A stretch of 64,000 nucleotides of DNA from Chamaea fasciata (taxonomy: Eukaryota; Chordata; Aves; Passeriformes; Sylviidae), in assembly GCA_029207755.1 (NCBI GenBank), contig JARCOQ010000006.1:24200022-24264021 (forward strand). Reading direction: 5' to 3'. Within the stretch, counting starts at the first letter, position 1. Each line of letters starts with the position of its first letter. Of the stretch, positions 37,021 to 49,000 are shown in pieces. The notes below the pieces were generated by a model. The model saw only the letters and a list, made by a program, of their open reading frames with translations. It did not search any database and was not told where the DNA came from. A program made the translations under genes and the position numbers.

Positions 37021-37103
37021 CACTTCTGTCTTAAATTTGCAGTAGGCAGAGCATACTAGCCACTCTGAAGAAAATTAACTCTCCTCCAGTCAAAATTAGC
37101 ACA
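37021..37103 (-). mobile_element. Fragment of the 3.3-kb ERVL-type LTR family
   Basis: The stretch tactagccactctgaagaa, aattaactctcctccag and aaattagcaca matches 3875-3925 of this window (actagctacactgaagaa, aattaactccatcccag, aaccagcaca) in order and orientation. It corresponds to the first 80 or so bases of the LTR in the sense (minus) direction. The rest of the LTR is absent or unrecognisable. Confidence 0.72.
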
Positions 37104-37344
37104 ACTGGATGTCAAATAATGGCCTTAGAGTAAATGTATTTTCTTTAAGTAATCAAGAATGAGGTGTTTGTCTGCCTACATAAGTTGAAACAAAATGAAT
37201 TAAACAGAATGTTCACATCTTAATCATGGACTGATAAAATGCCTATGTCTTAACCTCTCTCACTGATAAGGACAAATCAAAATGACATTTATTCTGTTGT
37301 TATTACTGAATATAATTTTCTCAGTGAGTTAAAATGGGCTAAGT

Positions 37345-37380
37345 AAAATAAATAAATAAATAAATAAATAAATAAATATA
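37345..37380. repeat. (AAAT)n microsatellite
   Basis: About eight uninterrupted aaat units ending in atata. Confidence 0.96.
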
Positions 37381-40300
37381 TAAAAAGCATAATTATTTCA
37401 AGTGGGGTACACTATTAGGATGGGAATCACAAGCAGACACGATAAGCAATAAAGACTGGCAAATCATGTATTTAAATACACAGAAATTTCTAGGTACATA
37501 AACAATCCTTTCATATGGGCCAACACATACAAAGTAGATAGCATCTTAATACTAGGTTACTTTTAAATTCTAGCATTATAAAAGAAATTTGCAAGAAAGA
37601 GGTGCTTAAATCACATTAAACATTGCTGACTCTAAAAGTAGAGGCAGATAGGGCAGCTACCCATTGCTAGAAAGCATAGAGATAAGCACATTTTCCACCC
37701 TAACTGATAACCCCTCTTCAGTCTGAAGGAAATGTATTCTTCAAATTTCACTTCTTCCAGATTCCCCAAATGGCTGAATCTGGGCCAGAGGATTCATGAT
37801 TAAAGAAAGGGGTAGATGAAATGATGACTCCCAGGCTTCACGTGTAGGGTGATGACAACTCTGTGTTCAGTTTCTTAATCTGTTTCTACATTTGTCTAGA
37901 CACAGATGCTGTATTAAAAATACAATGCTATTTTAAACTCACAGTCCTAGTCATGTTCTGGCTTCAGCAGGAGATACTTACCTTAATTATGTGAAAGATA
38001 TTCTGTAGTATTACCAAAGACATGAAATCTGCATGGGCTGTTCAGCCTCCGCCTCTGATTAGTTGGAGCAGAGTTCATGGTGATTTCACAAATTAAAATA
38101 TATTATTAGTTATATAATATTATATTATTAGTTCTTCACATGCAACAAGAAATGGTTTTAAAGCACCTTGCACTTTTTTTCTTTAATAGCAACTGTCACT
38201 GGATTTCTGCCACAAATAAGTTTTCTCAGAAAAAACTTCCATGAGGACAATTTTGAGATACTGCATGAAATGCCGATGAGATGCAGACACAGCCCTTGCT
38301 TGACCTAGGAAATGTCCAGATATATTTTATGGGGATTAGCTAGCTGTACCTCAGCCTTGAGGATTTATGAGTGTTGCCTAGGAACAACTCTGTTTATTTA
38401 TTTCAGTGCATACTCAGTCATTAAAACAAGTCACTGGCAGCCAGAAAGAAAAAGTGTTCTAAAATTACTAGTGATGCTTTCTCAAGAGAGATGGAGTGGA
38501 TCCCTAGCCATAGTCTTCAGTGCTGTTCATTGTGCAACTCCTTTCTCTCGTGGGCTCTGAAAATATTTCCTTTGAAATGTAATGGTTTTGTGTCTGTGAG
38601 TCTGCATGGAATTTTTCTACAGTTTTCTATTCTTTTTTATATTTCAGTGGATGCCATCAAGGAGGCAGAATGCACTTTTTTATTTGATAAACCATCCCAA
38701 GTCCTTTGCTTGGTTTCCTCTTTCCTCACGCTCTCAGCTCTCCTGTTTAGATACTTTTCCTCGAGAGTTCCATCTAAGTTGGATTCTTTACCTGCAATGA
38801 TTTATCAGCAACTCTAACACCTTTAAGATACAGAGGGTACATAGAAAATGTACTAATGGGAGGAAAAAAGAGGAGAAGAGAATAACAGAAACACCCACAG
38901 ATTTTGGAAGCTATTAAAAAGTAAAACTAGGCAGAAACAAAATATATTTCCTAGAGGAAAATAATATATCTGTGAGAAAAATATGGAGAAAGGAACACAG
39001 ATAGACTCTGGCAAAGAGAATTGCCTCTGATACATTTGTCTGACCTTGTTTCTTGCAGTATTATATGTTGCAGGTTCAAGAGAAGCAGTGTTAAAGAGCT
39101 CAAACAGAAGAAGAGGGTTATCTAAGTCCTTGAGTGTGAAAGAAGTCTGTCTATCTAAATATCTTTATTTATAGTGGGTTTAGGTACCTGTCAAATGTAT
39201 TCATTACTTCTCAATAATAATATTTCATCTGTGAACATACAGTTTGCAAACTGAATACAAGACCGGAAGACTTTCTGGGTGCATATATTTTTTAGGGTAT
39301 CTGGCTGAAGAGCACTTGGACAAAGTGCCTGAGTCTGATTAAAATCGCTTGCCCTTGAATGAGACAAAATATGGACTTATTGCCACAAATGGTGCACAGG
39401 GAAAAAACCTGCAAACAGACATCAATACTGACAGTACAAGTCTGTGCAGCAGCTTCTTCTCAGTCTTAGACAGCAATATGGCATGGGCTGCCTGGGTCAT
39501 GCACCTCACAGGTATTTCCTGATGGGTAAAAGTATCTGCTAAACACTTAAGAAATCTAGGATAAAGGGGGTGCTTCATGTCATCTTTGAGTGAATGATGG
39601 AATTGAGAAAGGTGGCAAGGTGGCCTGTGGGTGCCAGTCAAGCAGGTCCAGTACTGGAAGTCACAGCCGCCTTATGGAGAGGAGCTTGTGAGAAAAAAAA
39701 AGCAGCTCCAGGAAAATGAGAAGGGTCTGTGTGGGGGGCTTCTACAGTGGCAGATGGGAGCAATGGAACTCCAGAGGATCAAGGAACCTATAGCTGGACT
39801 ATCAATACTGATATTTCACTTGGCAAGAAAGGGTGTTAGGAGTCTGCTAGGTTCATAGACAGGCAGCTCTACTAATTGCTTCTTGTCATGGGTGGTCACA
39901 GAGAGGTTGAGTATAAAAGATCCCTGAAGAATAAGCACTAACAGTTAAATACTTTTAAGTTTCTCATTTTTCCAGCAAAATGGGGTTTTTATGAACCCTC
40001 TTCCTGCTGGCATCCTTCAGCTTCACTCTTTACACTAGCAGTATGTCCTGCCCTACCAGACTATATCTTTAGGGTTTCCCCTTTCTCTTCCCAGTCAGAC
40101 CTATCTTTTCTGGTTACACAGACTTTAGGGCCAGAAGCAATAACATGGGTAAGCCATGAATAATTTATATCCACCAGGATCAGTTTTGGTCTCCCACAGG
40201 AGCCTATGAGAGTGATAATTTTGTAAACTCATCTCTCAGGTTTGTGTACTCACTCTGCCACTTCACAACAGCCAGAGTCACGAGACAACCTATACTTCTT

Positions 40301-43300
40301 GAAACCTGTATCGCAGCTGTCTTTGCTTTGTCAATAAAAAATTGATTCTGCAGATGGGTCTTATTGATATTGTAGGAAGTTTAGCCACATTATTTTTCTT
40401 CTCATTTTCCTGCTTGAATTAAGGTCTAAAATATCTATGTAACATCTCCATCTATATGAAACAAAATATATATTTGGCCTGATTCCAGCTATATTTCTTT
40501 TGGATTTATAGTCGTTAACTGTCTTCCATTAAATAAGTGCTGATTTACATTACCTTGAGTACAACTTCACCAGCTGTTATCCCAGGCTTCAACAATATCC
40601 TCTAAAATGTCGCACAGGTATTGCAAAGTTAACCCACAGCAGCAGACAGGTTAGACAACCTGACTCATGTTAACAACCAATTTTTTTCCCCATCTATTTA
40701 ATAGCTCATGAAGTTTAAAAGCCAGGTTCCTCAATTACTTTTTGCATTTCAACCAATTCATTCTGGTAACATCTCTCTGTAAAAATGAGATAACATGCTG
40801 TAAAGATAAAAATGTACCAACGTGCACTCTATTGAACGTCTGCATTATGGGGGTTCTGCATGTCAGAGCTGCTGTGCTATTTGAAGATGACTTGAAATAA
40901 GCCCTTTAATTGATCTGCACATCAAATGGCTGGAAAATATAAAAGTGGGGCTTAGACTGTCAGTAATTTGGTTAGCTCATAGTGTATTGTCTCCAGTCTA
41001 ATTTCTTTAATGTTCATGGTGATAACAATGCCTAAAATTCATCTGCTCTCTTGTGTCAATACATTTCAACAACAACTAACAACTGATTGTTGGAAAGTTT
41101 TCTTGTATTTCTTCCTTGAATATAGAGCAGTGTCAGGGTATCAGCAAAATAGCTCCTGGGTCATTTGTGGTGCCCATTTTTGTATGAAACATACCTTTTC
41201 ACCATCTCTGACTGTTATAGAAGTTCAAAGTGTTTATATAGAGAGGAAAAACGTCAGGAAACCATTCCAGTGTGCTGCAGGCTTTCTGAGAACAGATGTC
41301 AGTTAGACATAAAAAAACCCTTGGCTCATCTGAGTTTACCTTATAGACATCCTTGGGCTATTAAAAAAACAACCTTGACTTCTGTTCCCCATCACAGAGA
41401 ATTAGTTTGCTGTTGACTTCATGCTTGATCTAACACCACTGAATTTAGTAGTCTTATGCCAGGGATGAATTCGGCCCTTGGTCTTTAAAGCAATCTTTCC
41501 CCTTGTGTGTAACAAAAACACCATATGGTGAGTCCTTGGCTTGGTATCCATAGCTCAGCTTGCTATCACTCCTTTGTGATGCTGTTGCTGTAAAAGGTTA
41601 GAGCCTGCAGATCTGGTTCAGTCAATTCAAAATCTGCAGCAACAGAGGGTAAAAAAGGAGTTGACAGAGAGCTTCATCCATACAAGTCCTCATACTCCAG
41701 GGGCTTTACAACATACATGTTGAATTGTTTACTGCTTATGAAGTCATGGACTTGAGATGCACATAGAATCAGAACAACAATCCTCTTCTTAAAACTGTTC
41801 AATTATTCCTGTAGTTCAGTCAGTGAGACATCCCTACTTGGAAAAGAGGCAGTGCCTGGATAGGCTCTCCCTCACGCTATCTCAAATGAAGACCTATGGC
41901 ATAGAATATGATCGCCAATAGTATAGCAAGGAGTTAGGAAGCCCAGTGAAGCAGCTTTGTCATAGTGCACAATGTATTCACAAACAATCTGAGAATCTTC
42001 ACTCAAAAAATCACCACCCCATGTTGAAACTGTAAGCCAGGAAACTACGGTTACATCAATACATCTGCTGAATTTAATTGTCCAAAGTGCTTTTTCCCTA
42101 TACTGGTAAAAATCTGTGCTTGCATGTTGCAAACAAGGTGGAATTGGAATTTGACCCTGCCAGTCTCTTCAAAGCCTCTCCAGTTTCCTCCCTAAAGCCA
42201 TATCCAGCTTTAGGATAAAACCCTGTGCCATGAACTGCAGAGCTGTACCTATGCCTTTTGCCACCTGCCTTGTAGCAGGATTAGCTCCTGTTTGGTCTGT
42301 TTTGCCAACCTTTGACTTGCTGTTTGTCTCAAGCATGTCTCCAGTTTCTCTGCTCAGCTGCATGTGGAAAATAGCTTGCAGATAAAAAATGTCAGTTTGA
42401 TGCTTTCAGCTCTCTCCCTGAAGCTTTTCCAACACATTCAGAAGACTTCCACTGTTGGATATCAAAATACCAAATTAAGATTTTTTTTCTTATTTCAAGA
42501 TGGGTTCTATGTAAAGAAGAATGCACCCTTATACAGAAATAATTGTTTTATCCAAAATTTTAGGAAGTGTTGGATTTCTTTTTTAAATTATTTAATTAGT
42601 CTTTCACTTGAAAATCAATCCTTTAGGGACTTTTCATGCTGTTTCTAATCATGCACTTGTCTCAGCTAAGCTCAGAAACAGAGAGACAGCTCTTCAAACT
42701 TCCTGTATCATTAAAATTCACAGAGCATTTATGGAAGAAGAACCATTAAAAGATTTATTTCAATGTTACTGGTAGGGTTGTTTTCTCCTGTTTTTAATAA
42801 TTGATGGTTCTTTTTCCTGCAGAATGAGTTTATACATTTGCAGTATGGCACAGAGGAAAATTCACAAAGCATAGATAAGCTCAAGAGGAGCTACCTCTTC
42901 TGGGTCCCTCCTCATTTTAGCGGGAGAGGCAAATTTTCTGAAGAGCAATTCTAGAATAAGACCCCATTTTAAGTCACATAAGTCTTGTCCCAAAGGAGCT
43001 GTTGCTGTCAGTTGACAACAGGCCTGGAGGATAAAATCTCCAGTACTAAAGTTAGTTTTTGTGGACACCCTCTCCCATTGCAGGGCTTTTTACTGAACAA
43101 TCACCTACTTTCAATTTCACAGATTTCTGCCTCATTGGGTGCACTGAAGGGTAGAACAGGCTATGTCAGTACTTATTTATTTTTCCTGCCAACTTCTCTG
43201 TCAACCTGTGATCTTTTGCTTTATTTACTGCCAACTGTTCAGACCCTGCTCCGAGTGCAGAAATCATACCATTTTCCAATCCAACTGTGAGATGAGATTA

Positions 43301-45999
43301 GGATTGTTCTCCTTTTACTAATCAGGACATGAAGGGCAGTGAAATTACAAACAAAAAACTATAAACACCTTGAGACACATGAGCAGGGCTTGAATGTTCA
43401 GAGCAGACCTCCTGTGGCTGGGGCAGTAGCACGTAAACATTACAGTTTTCATTCTCTGTGTGAACCAGTACCAGTGGAGCATGAGATCCATAATTTAGCA
43501 GATGATTTTCCTGCTTTGATGGCTGAAGTGTCTCTGGCATGTGTAGGTCCATTTCTGCACTTGGAGAGATGCTTGGCCCTCCTCTTGGCCTGCATCTCCC
43601 TGTCCATTTAGCTTGCTCCTCTTAGGAACTTCTTAAAGGCTCTCTCTCTATAACCCTGAATGACATACCCTCATCTGCAGATCTTTATTCAACTCTTTTC
43701 ATCCTTTATTCATCCCTTTGCATGTGTTCACTATTTTCAGTCTTGCTGTCCTAGTTTCACTATATATTCCCCTCTCCCAACATACTTCTTGCTCATCTTG
43801 GTCTTTTGCCTTGTAAGGCTGCATTTCCCCATTTCACAGGCTGCTATGCTTACTCCTGGGCTCCAGCAGCAGCCACACTTAGAGCAGTGGGAAGTGCATT
43901 CTCACAGACCCCTTGCTCATAGCAGTCATAAGTAATCATTTCAATAAGTAAAAATTTCTGTTTCAGAGGCAATTTGGACACTCTTCAGAAGGAGGAACAC
44001 TGACAATGTGAAAAACAGTAAGGAGTTTTTTGCAGACTAGTAAGTTGACCATGCTTTCCTAGGCATTTTTTTGAAACAGCTGCTTTCCTGAATCAAAGAA
44101 GGAATTTATTTGAAGGCCTTATTCCAGAGAGTCTTGGTCTCAATGGAACATAAACCGATTACTAGTCCTTGCTGCTATTGTAGGAAACTTTTTTAAAGAA
44201 ACTTTCTAAAAGAAATTTTGTCTGAAGTGCATTTGCTGACATGGAAAATTTTAGCAGCAACAGCTGAAATTTGACAAACTGGTAGATAATTGAATGCAGG
44301 ATCTTATGCAGAAAGTGTTAGATGGCAGCCGTTTTTATGCTCATATTCCTACTCAGCTCCATTTATAATGTGCCACTTTTCAATTGCTACAGTAATGGAT
44401 GAGAAAAACATTATTCAACTTTTCATCATTTTCTTGCAATTATAAATGGAATAATTACATTATTAAGTGTATCAAAGTTTTCACATAAAATATGTTGGTG
44501 GTTTCAGGATATTCTTATTTGGCTTTTAATGACAAAATGCATAACACTATTTTGGACTGAAAACAATAGAATATGGAGTAATGGTAATTTTTTAAGCTGT
44601 TATGAATATAATATTTTTGGTACTCAAGTTCTATGTTTTCTCTACTTTTTCTATTGTTTGATTTTATGCATGCTAATGTGCAAACACTGTTGCAGAAAAT
44701 TGTGTTAGCAGGAAAAACAGGTTAGTCTTTTTAAGGTAATTGTTTTGTTGAGTCAACATAAACTGCTTGCTCTTTCTCTAGACTGCAGCAAATCATAGGA
44801 AGATTATGAGTCACCAAGCACCAGACCTCTGTAAACAGAATAGGAAATTGGATTTGTAAGAGCTTTTTCATTTAGGTATGGAAGTTGTTCTAAAACCAGA
44901 AGCATTGTTTGAATCTTCATGTAACTGTTGTAATGTAATTACAGTTAATAAACAAAGTTTAAGGGGCTATTTGGGTAGAGCAGATGAAATAGTCAGATAT
45001 AAACCCCATGTTTAGCAGAGGAAGTAGTTGTTTAGCTGGAAAGGCTTGTATCCCTATTTCTTTTCTTTTCCGTGACACAAGAAGACAATGTTCAGCCTTA
45101 ACCAATACAGAATAGACAATCTCCAAAAAGCCCTGAGGTATTTTGTTTCAATACCCTTTCTTTAACAAATGCAAACTGGCACTCTCCAGTAACTATGCGT
45201 ATGCAAAAAAGCAGGCTGAGGTTTTTCCTTTGACTGCAGAAACTATGGAGTAATCAACCAAATACTCCACAGAGCTCCTACCCATCTGCCATATGACACA
45301 ATTTAATAAATTGCATTTTTCATAATCCCCAGACAAAATTTGCACATCTGTTAGCTGCATTAGCCACCTGGGCTTGTAATAATATTTCTGAAGTATTTTA
45401 AAATAAATGTGTTTCAAAAAAGTTAGTGCATTTCTTTGAAATTGTCTCTCAGAAAAATGCATTCTCAAAGTCTGAGTTTGTAGTGATTGCAACTCAGTTT
45501 TCTCACCTTCAGCTGCTCTCAAGCAACAGGATAACTCCTGGGTATCATGAGCGTAGATATTTATAAGCTACAGGAAATGGGTCTAGACAGTAGGTGTTTC
45601 TCCTCCTATGGTAATATCTCTAGGTTTCCAACTACACAGGCAAAAAAAATAAAAACAAACAAAAAAAAAGCTTACTTGCACCATATTTATCAGCCCTTGA
45701 AATGAACTTCAAGTTTAGTGGTGCTTACAGTTGCAGGGTAGTGCTTACTCATGATGGGAGCACAAGGTAGTTTGCCTTGCACAAGCTATTGACTTTTCAT
45801 TTCTTTATTTTGTGACAGGGACTCAGCACACTACAGCTATATTTTCTTTCTGTGAAGCAGGACTCTAGGTCTGTCCTTGTCAATGGCTAAAAATAGCTGA
45901 GAAGACAGGTGCTTTCTTAATGGGAAAGGAGAAAATAGGACTGGGGCTATAACTTGTCCTACTGACATTACCAGACAATTACCTAAGTTTCCTGAACTC
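37381..45999. other. Noncoding sequence, nothing recognised
   Basis: About 8.6 kb. Frames of 60-110 codons occur at 38312-38817, 39339-39641, 41010-41416, 42364-42648, 42985-43290, 43339-43611 and 45193-45522, often overlapping on opposite strands. None shows a recognisable domain. A 20-22-bp imperfect duplication of atattattagtt type sits near 38098-38133. A sequence fitting the MEF2 site consensus (ctaaaaatag) is at 45887-45896, a match expected by chance in DNA like this. Confidence 0.5.
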
Positions 46000-46042
46000 G
46001 TGTATATTCTGCCTTTGAGATGCTCAAAGGCAGAATATACAC
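46000..46042. repeat. Perfect 20-bp inverted repeat, 3-base loop
   Basis: The arm gtgtatattctgcctttgag (46000-46019) and its exact reverse complement (46023-46042) are separated by only atg. There is no mismatch in 20 bp. The outer bases (c and a) do not pair. It can extrude as a cruciform or form a very stable 43-nt RNA hairpin. The length is below that of a normal pre-microRNA, and the loop is smaller than usual. It is not the terminal repeat of any element recognised nearby. Confidence 0.97.
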
Positions 46043-49000
46043 ATCAAACACTGATGAAAAGACATGTGAAGTAGTTTTCATGCACAGCAATACTGAAAAT
46101 ATATGTATATTACAGCAGAGCATCCGATGGCTTTTGTATTTCTGATACAGAGATTAGTACATACATGTTTTATTGAGAAATAGTATTTAGTTTCTGAGAC
46201 ATCAGCAGAGTGCAGGGTCACTTTATTATTTTTTTCAATAACTGAGTGAGAAGAAACAACTAGGAATTCTAACTCAGTATCATTGAAATACCATTCTCTT
46301 AGGAAGTGTTCTTGGGAAGTTAAATTTTATCTTTATTACATACTCTACACAGTTTCCACAAGGGGTAAATGATTATTAATAGCAGATCTTGCACATTTAA
46401 TGAGCACCTGCTATGCAGTGTGGGTCAGTGTTTTTGATGAAACATTATGAAACACTTACAATAATTAGGACAATTAGACCTTTCAAAAAGCTTCCCTGTC
46501 TGTGGAAAATCAGATTCTGAATACTTTGTGGTGGTTATACTACCCGCTGATTTAAACAAGTTTCTGGCTGTTTGGGCAATATTTGTTAAATTGTCAGCTT
46601 TTCTGGAGATGTGCTTAGCAGTTGTAGTTATAACCATGCAGAAATGTCTGTATTTGATTAAGCCAATTGCCCATTTATACATCTGTCCTATCATTGACAA
46701 TGGTTTGCGTGAAATAATTCAAGGGGAAATGCAAGAGATTCCCTCCTAAAAAAAGTACAATACCTCATACTTAATTGAAAGTTTCTCTTTAGTAATCCTC
46801 TACTGAATTCCCTGTAAGCATGAGTGCAACACCTAAAATGGGTGGTTCTTTTCTAATTTAGCTCTCTACTTGCTTATTTCTTGTGAAAAATCTTTGTTCA
46901 AACATGCATTGTATGGACCAGCACTACTATGCTGGTGCCACATGGTAAAGTTTGGATATGGCCTGAACATCACCTATACACTGTCTCCTTCCTGCTTCAT
47001 CTTTAATCTACCTCATTTATTTAGACCATCAGTTCTGCACGCAGAAGAGACAAAAAAAAAAAAATCATCCCTTATACACAAACCTCACATCTCTACATCT
47101 GTATGTAGCAAAAATAATTAACAAGATCCTTTTTAAGTTTCATAGCAAATTGGATTACTAAGATCATGACATTTATTTATTTATTTATGAAGGTTATTTT
47201 CAGCAATATCGGTTCCTTTCATGCAAAAGCTTTGATTTTGTCAAAGATTTTTCTTTAAACCAAATTAACTAATACCAAATGTTGCTGCTAAGAAGGCAAT
47301 GTTATCCCAATATGAAATTATTTGCTTTACTTCTGAAATATTAAAATGTTCTTTGAAATGCTCAGTCAAAGAGTTCTAATAGGAATTTTTAAACCATTAA
47401 TTCTGCAAAAAATGTTCATGTTACTTTTGAAATACTCTTCAGTAATGAGCTCTGAGAACTGGACTTCTGTGTTTGCTTGTTGAACTGAAAAAAATGTTAA
47501 TATAATATTTTGTTTTAGTCAAATAACATCCTTGGAATGTAAATGTGACAGGATAAAAATCACAAAATAATTCTTTCACTGAAAACCGGTTAATTAGCTT
47601 ATGAAGCAGATTAAATTACCTTTAATTTAAATTTAATCCCTTCCAAAATCCTACAAAATAACTTTAAATTATCCTAAAGAAGAAAGCATGCTACCATTTA
47701 GTAAATGAGCTGTTGGGGAGGCATTTTAACAGAATTTACTGTAACCGCACTTTCTTCTAGTTTCATGACCTGCTATTCTTTCAAATACCACGGCTAGTCG
47801 TGTTTTAGAAGCCCAAATTCTTGTAAATAACTAACTGTTCTGTTGCTGAAAGAAATTTATTACATCTTGTGGTTTACATTGTAGTAAGACTCTCATTTTC
47901 AAAACCCAGTTTTACTTATTTTTGCTTGAAGGACAAAAACCAAACGTTTAGCACAGTGTATGATACATAAAGTGAGATTGCTGTGGGCAAGTTGATCATT
48001 AACTTAGAAATTCAGTTTGACTAGTTTTTCCATGCACATTATGCAAAGCTATATTCAGATTCAGCAAATATTTCCAGCATGAGAAAATATTGGTGTAAAA
48101 TAAACACATGGAAAGTTATCAACTCAAACTTTAAAAAAATATGTTTGCAAATACAAGTGAAGTTCTGTCTCATGCTTGCAAAAAATTCACTTTGCTTCAA
48201 AAATATAAACACTTGAAAGGAAGATATTTTTAATATTAGTATGTGCCAGTTTCTGCAGTTTATTCTTTAGTCTTCTCTGTTCATAGTTTGACTAAATAAT
48301 TGCCAAATCTGAACTAAGCATATTTGTAATGCTGATATCCTATGATTATAGTGTGATGCATGGAGATATTTTGCGCATGCCTGTATCATCTACACGATGT
48401 TAAGAAACATTTTTCCTTTGATATATTTTGGCTCAGGGAAAGCAAAAACTTGTTTTAGAAGAGTCAAAAAGTACTGCAGGCAGGATGGCAGCTCAGACTG
48501 AATCATTATGCTTACAATTTGGAGAAATCAGTTCAGTTTCCAATTAAAAAAAAAAGTATTATGCTAATGTACCTAAAGACTCTAGCATTACTTTTTTATA
48601 TATATCTTGGGATCAAAGTATGGCAAATGAAATAAATCCATCCTCTCTCTGCTTCCCAAATCCCTATCATAGGTTCCTATCATTTTCAAGATGATGGTCA
48701 AAATATTTTGTATATTGCTGATGTGACTTGGGAAAAAAACTAATAAACAGAAGAGTGCTTTGATCAAAGACTCCTCTTGAAGAGAAGATGCAGTTTATTT
48801 GGAGGTTAATAGTCTTGGAGTGCTTCAATACTTTAGATCTGCTACAATGAAGTTGTCAAAATAACTTTAATTTCAGAAGCTTTGACTTCAGAGAAGAAAC
48901 TCTTACTGCCACAATGATCCATGACCTAGTTACAAACAGATGTTTCTTTTTTTCCTCCCCAATTATTTTTCCCCTCCCTTTCCTCCATTTTACTTTATAG

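Noticed and set aside
37345..37380. AAAT run as a retroposon tail
   Set aside because: No element could be recognised upstream and no flanking duplication was seen; a simple microsatellite suffices.
45887..45896. Site fitting the MEF2 consensus, ctaaaaatag
   Set aside because: A ten-base AT-rich motif is expected by chance several times in 64 kb; there is no supporting cluster.
46000..46042. MicroRNA precursor
   Set aside because: The hairpin is only 43 nt with a 3-base loop and does not extend into the flanks, which is shorter than a normal pre-microRNA; kept as an unexplained palindrome instead.
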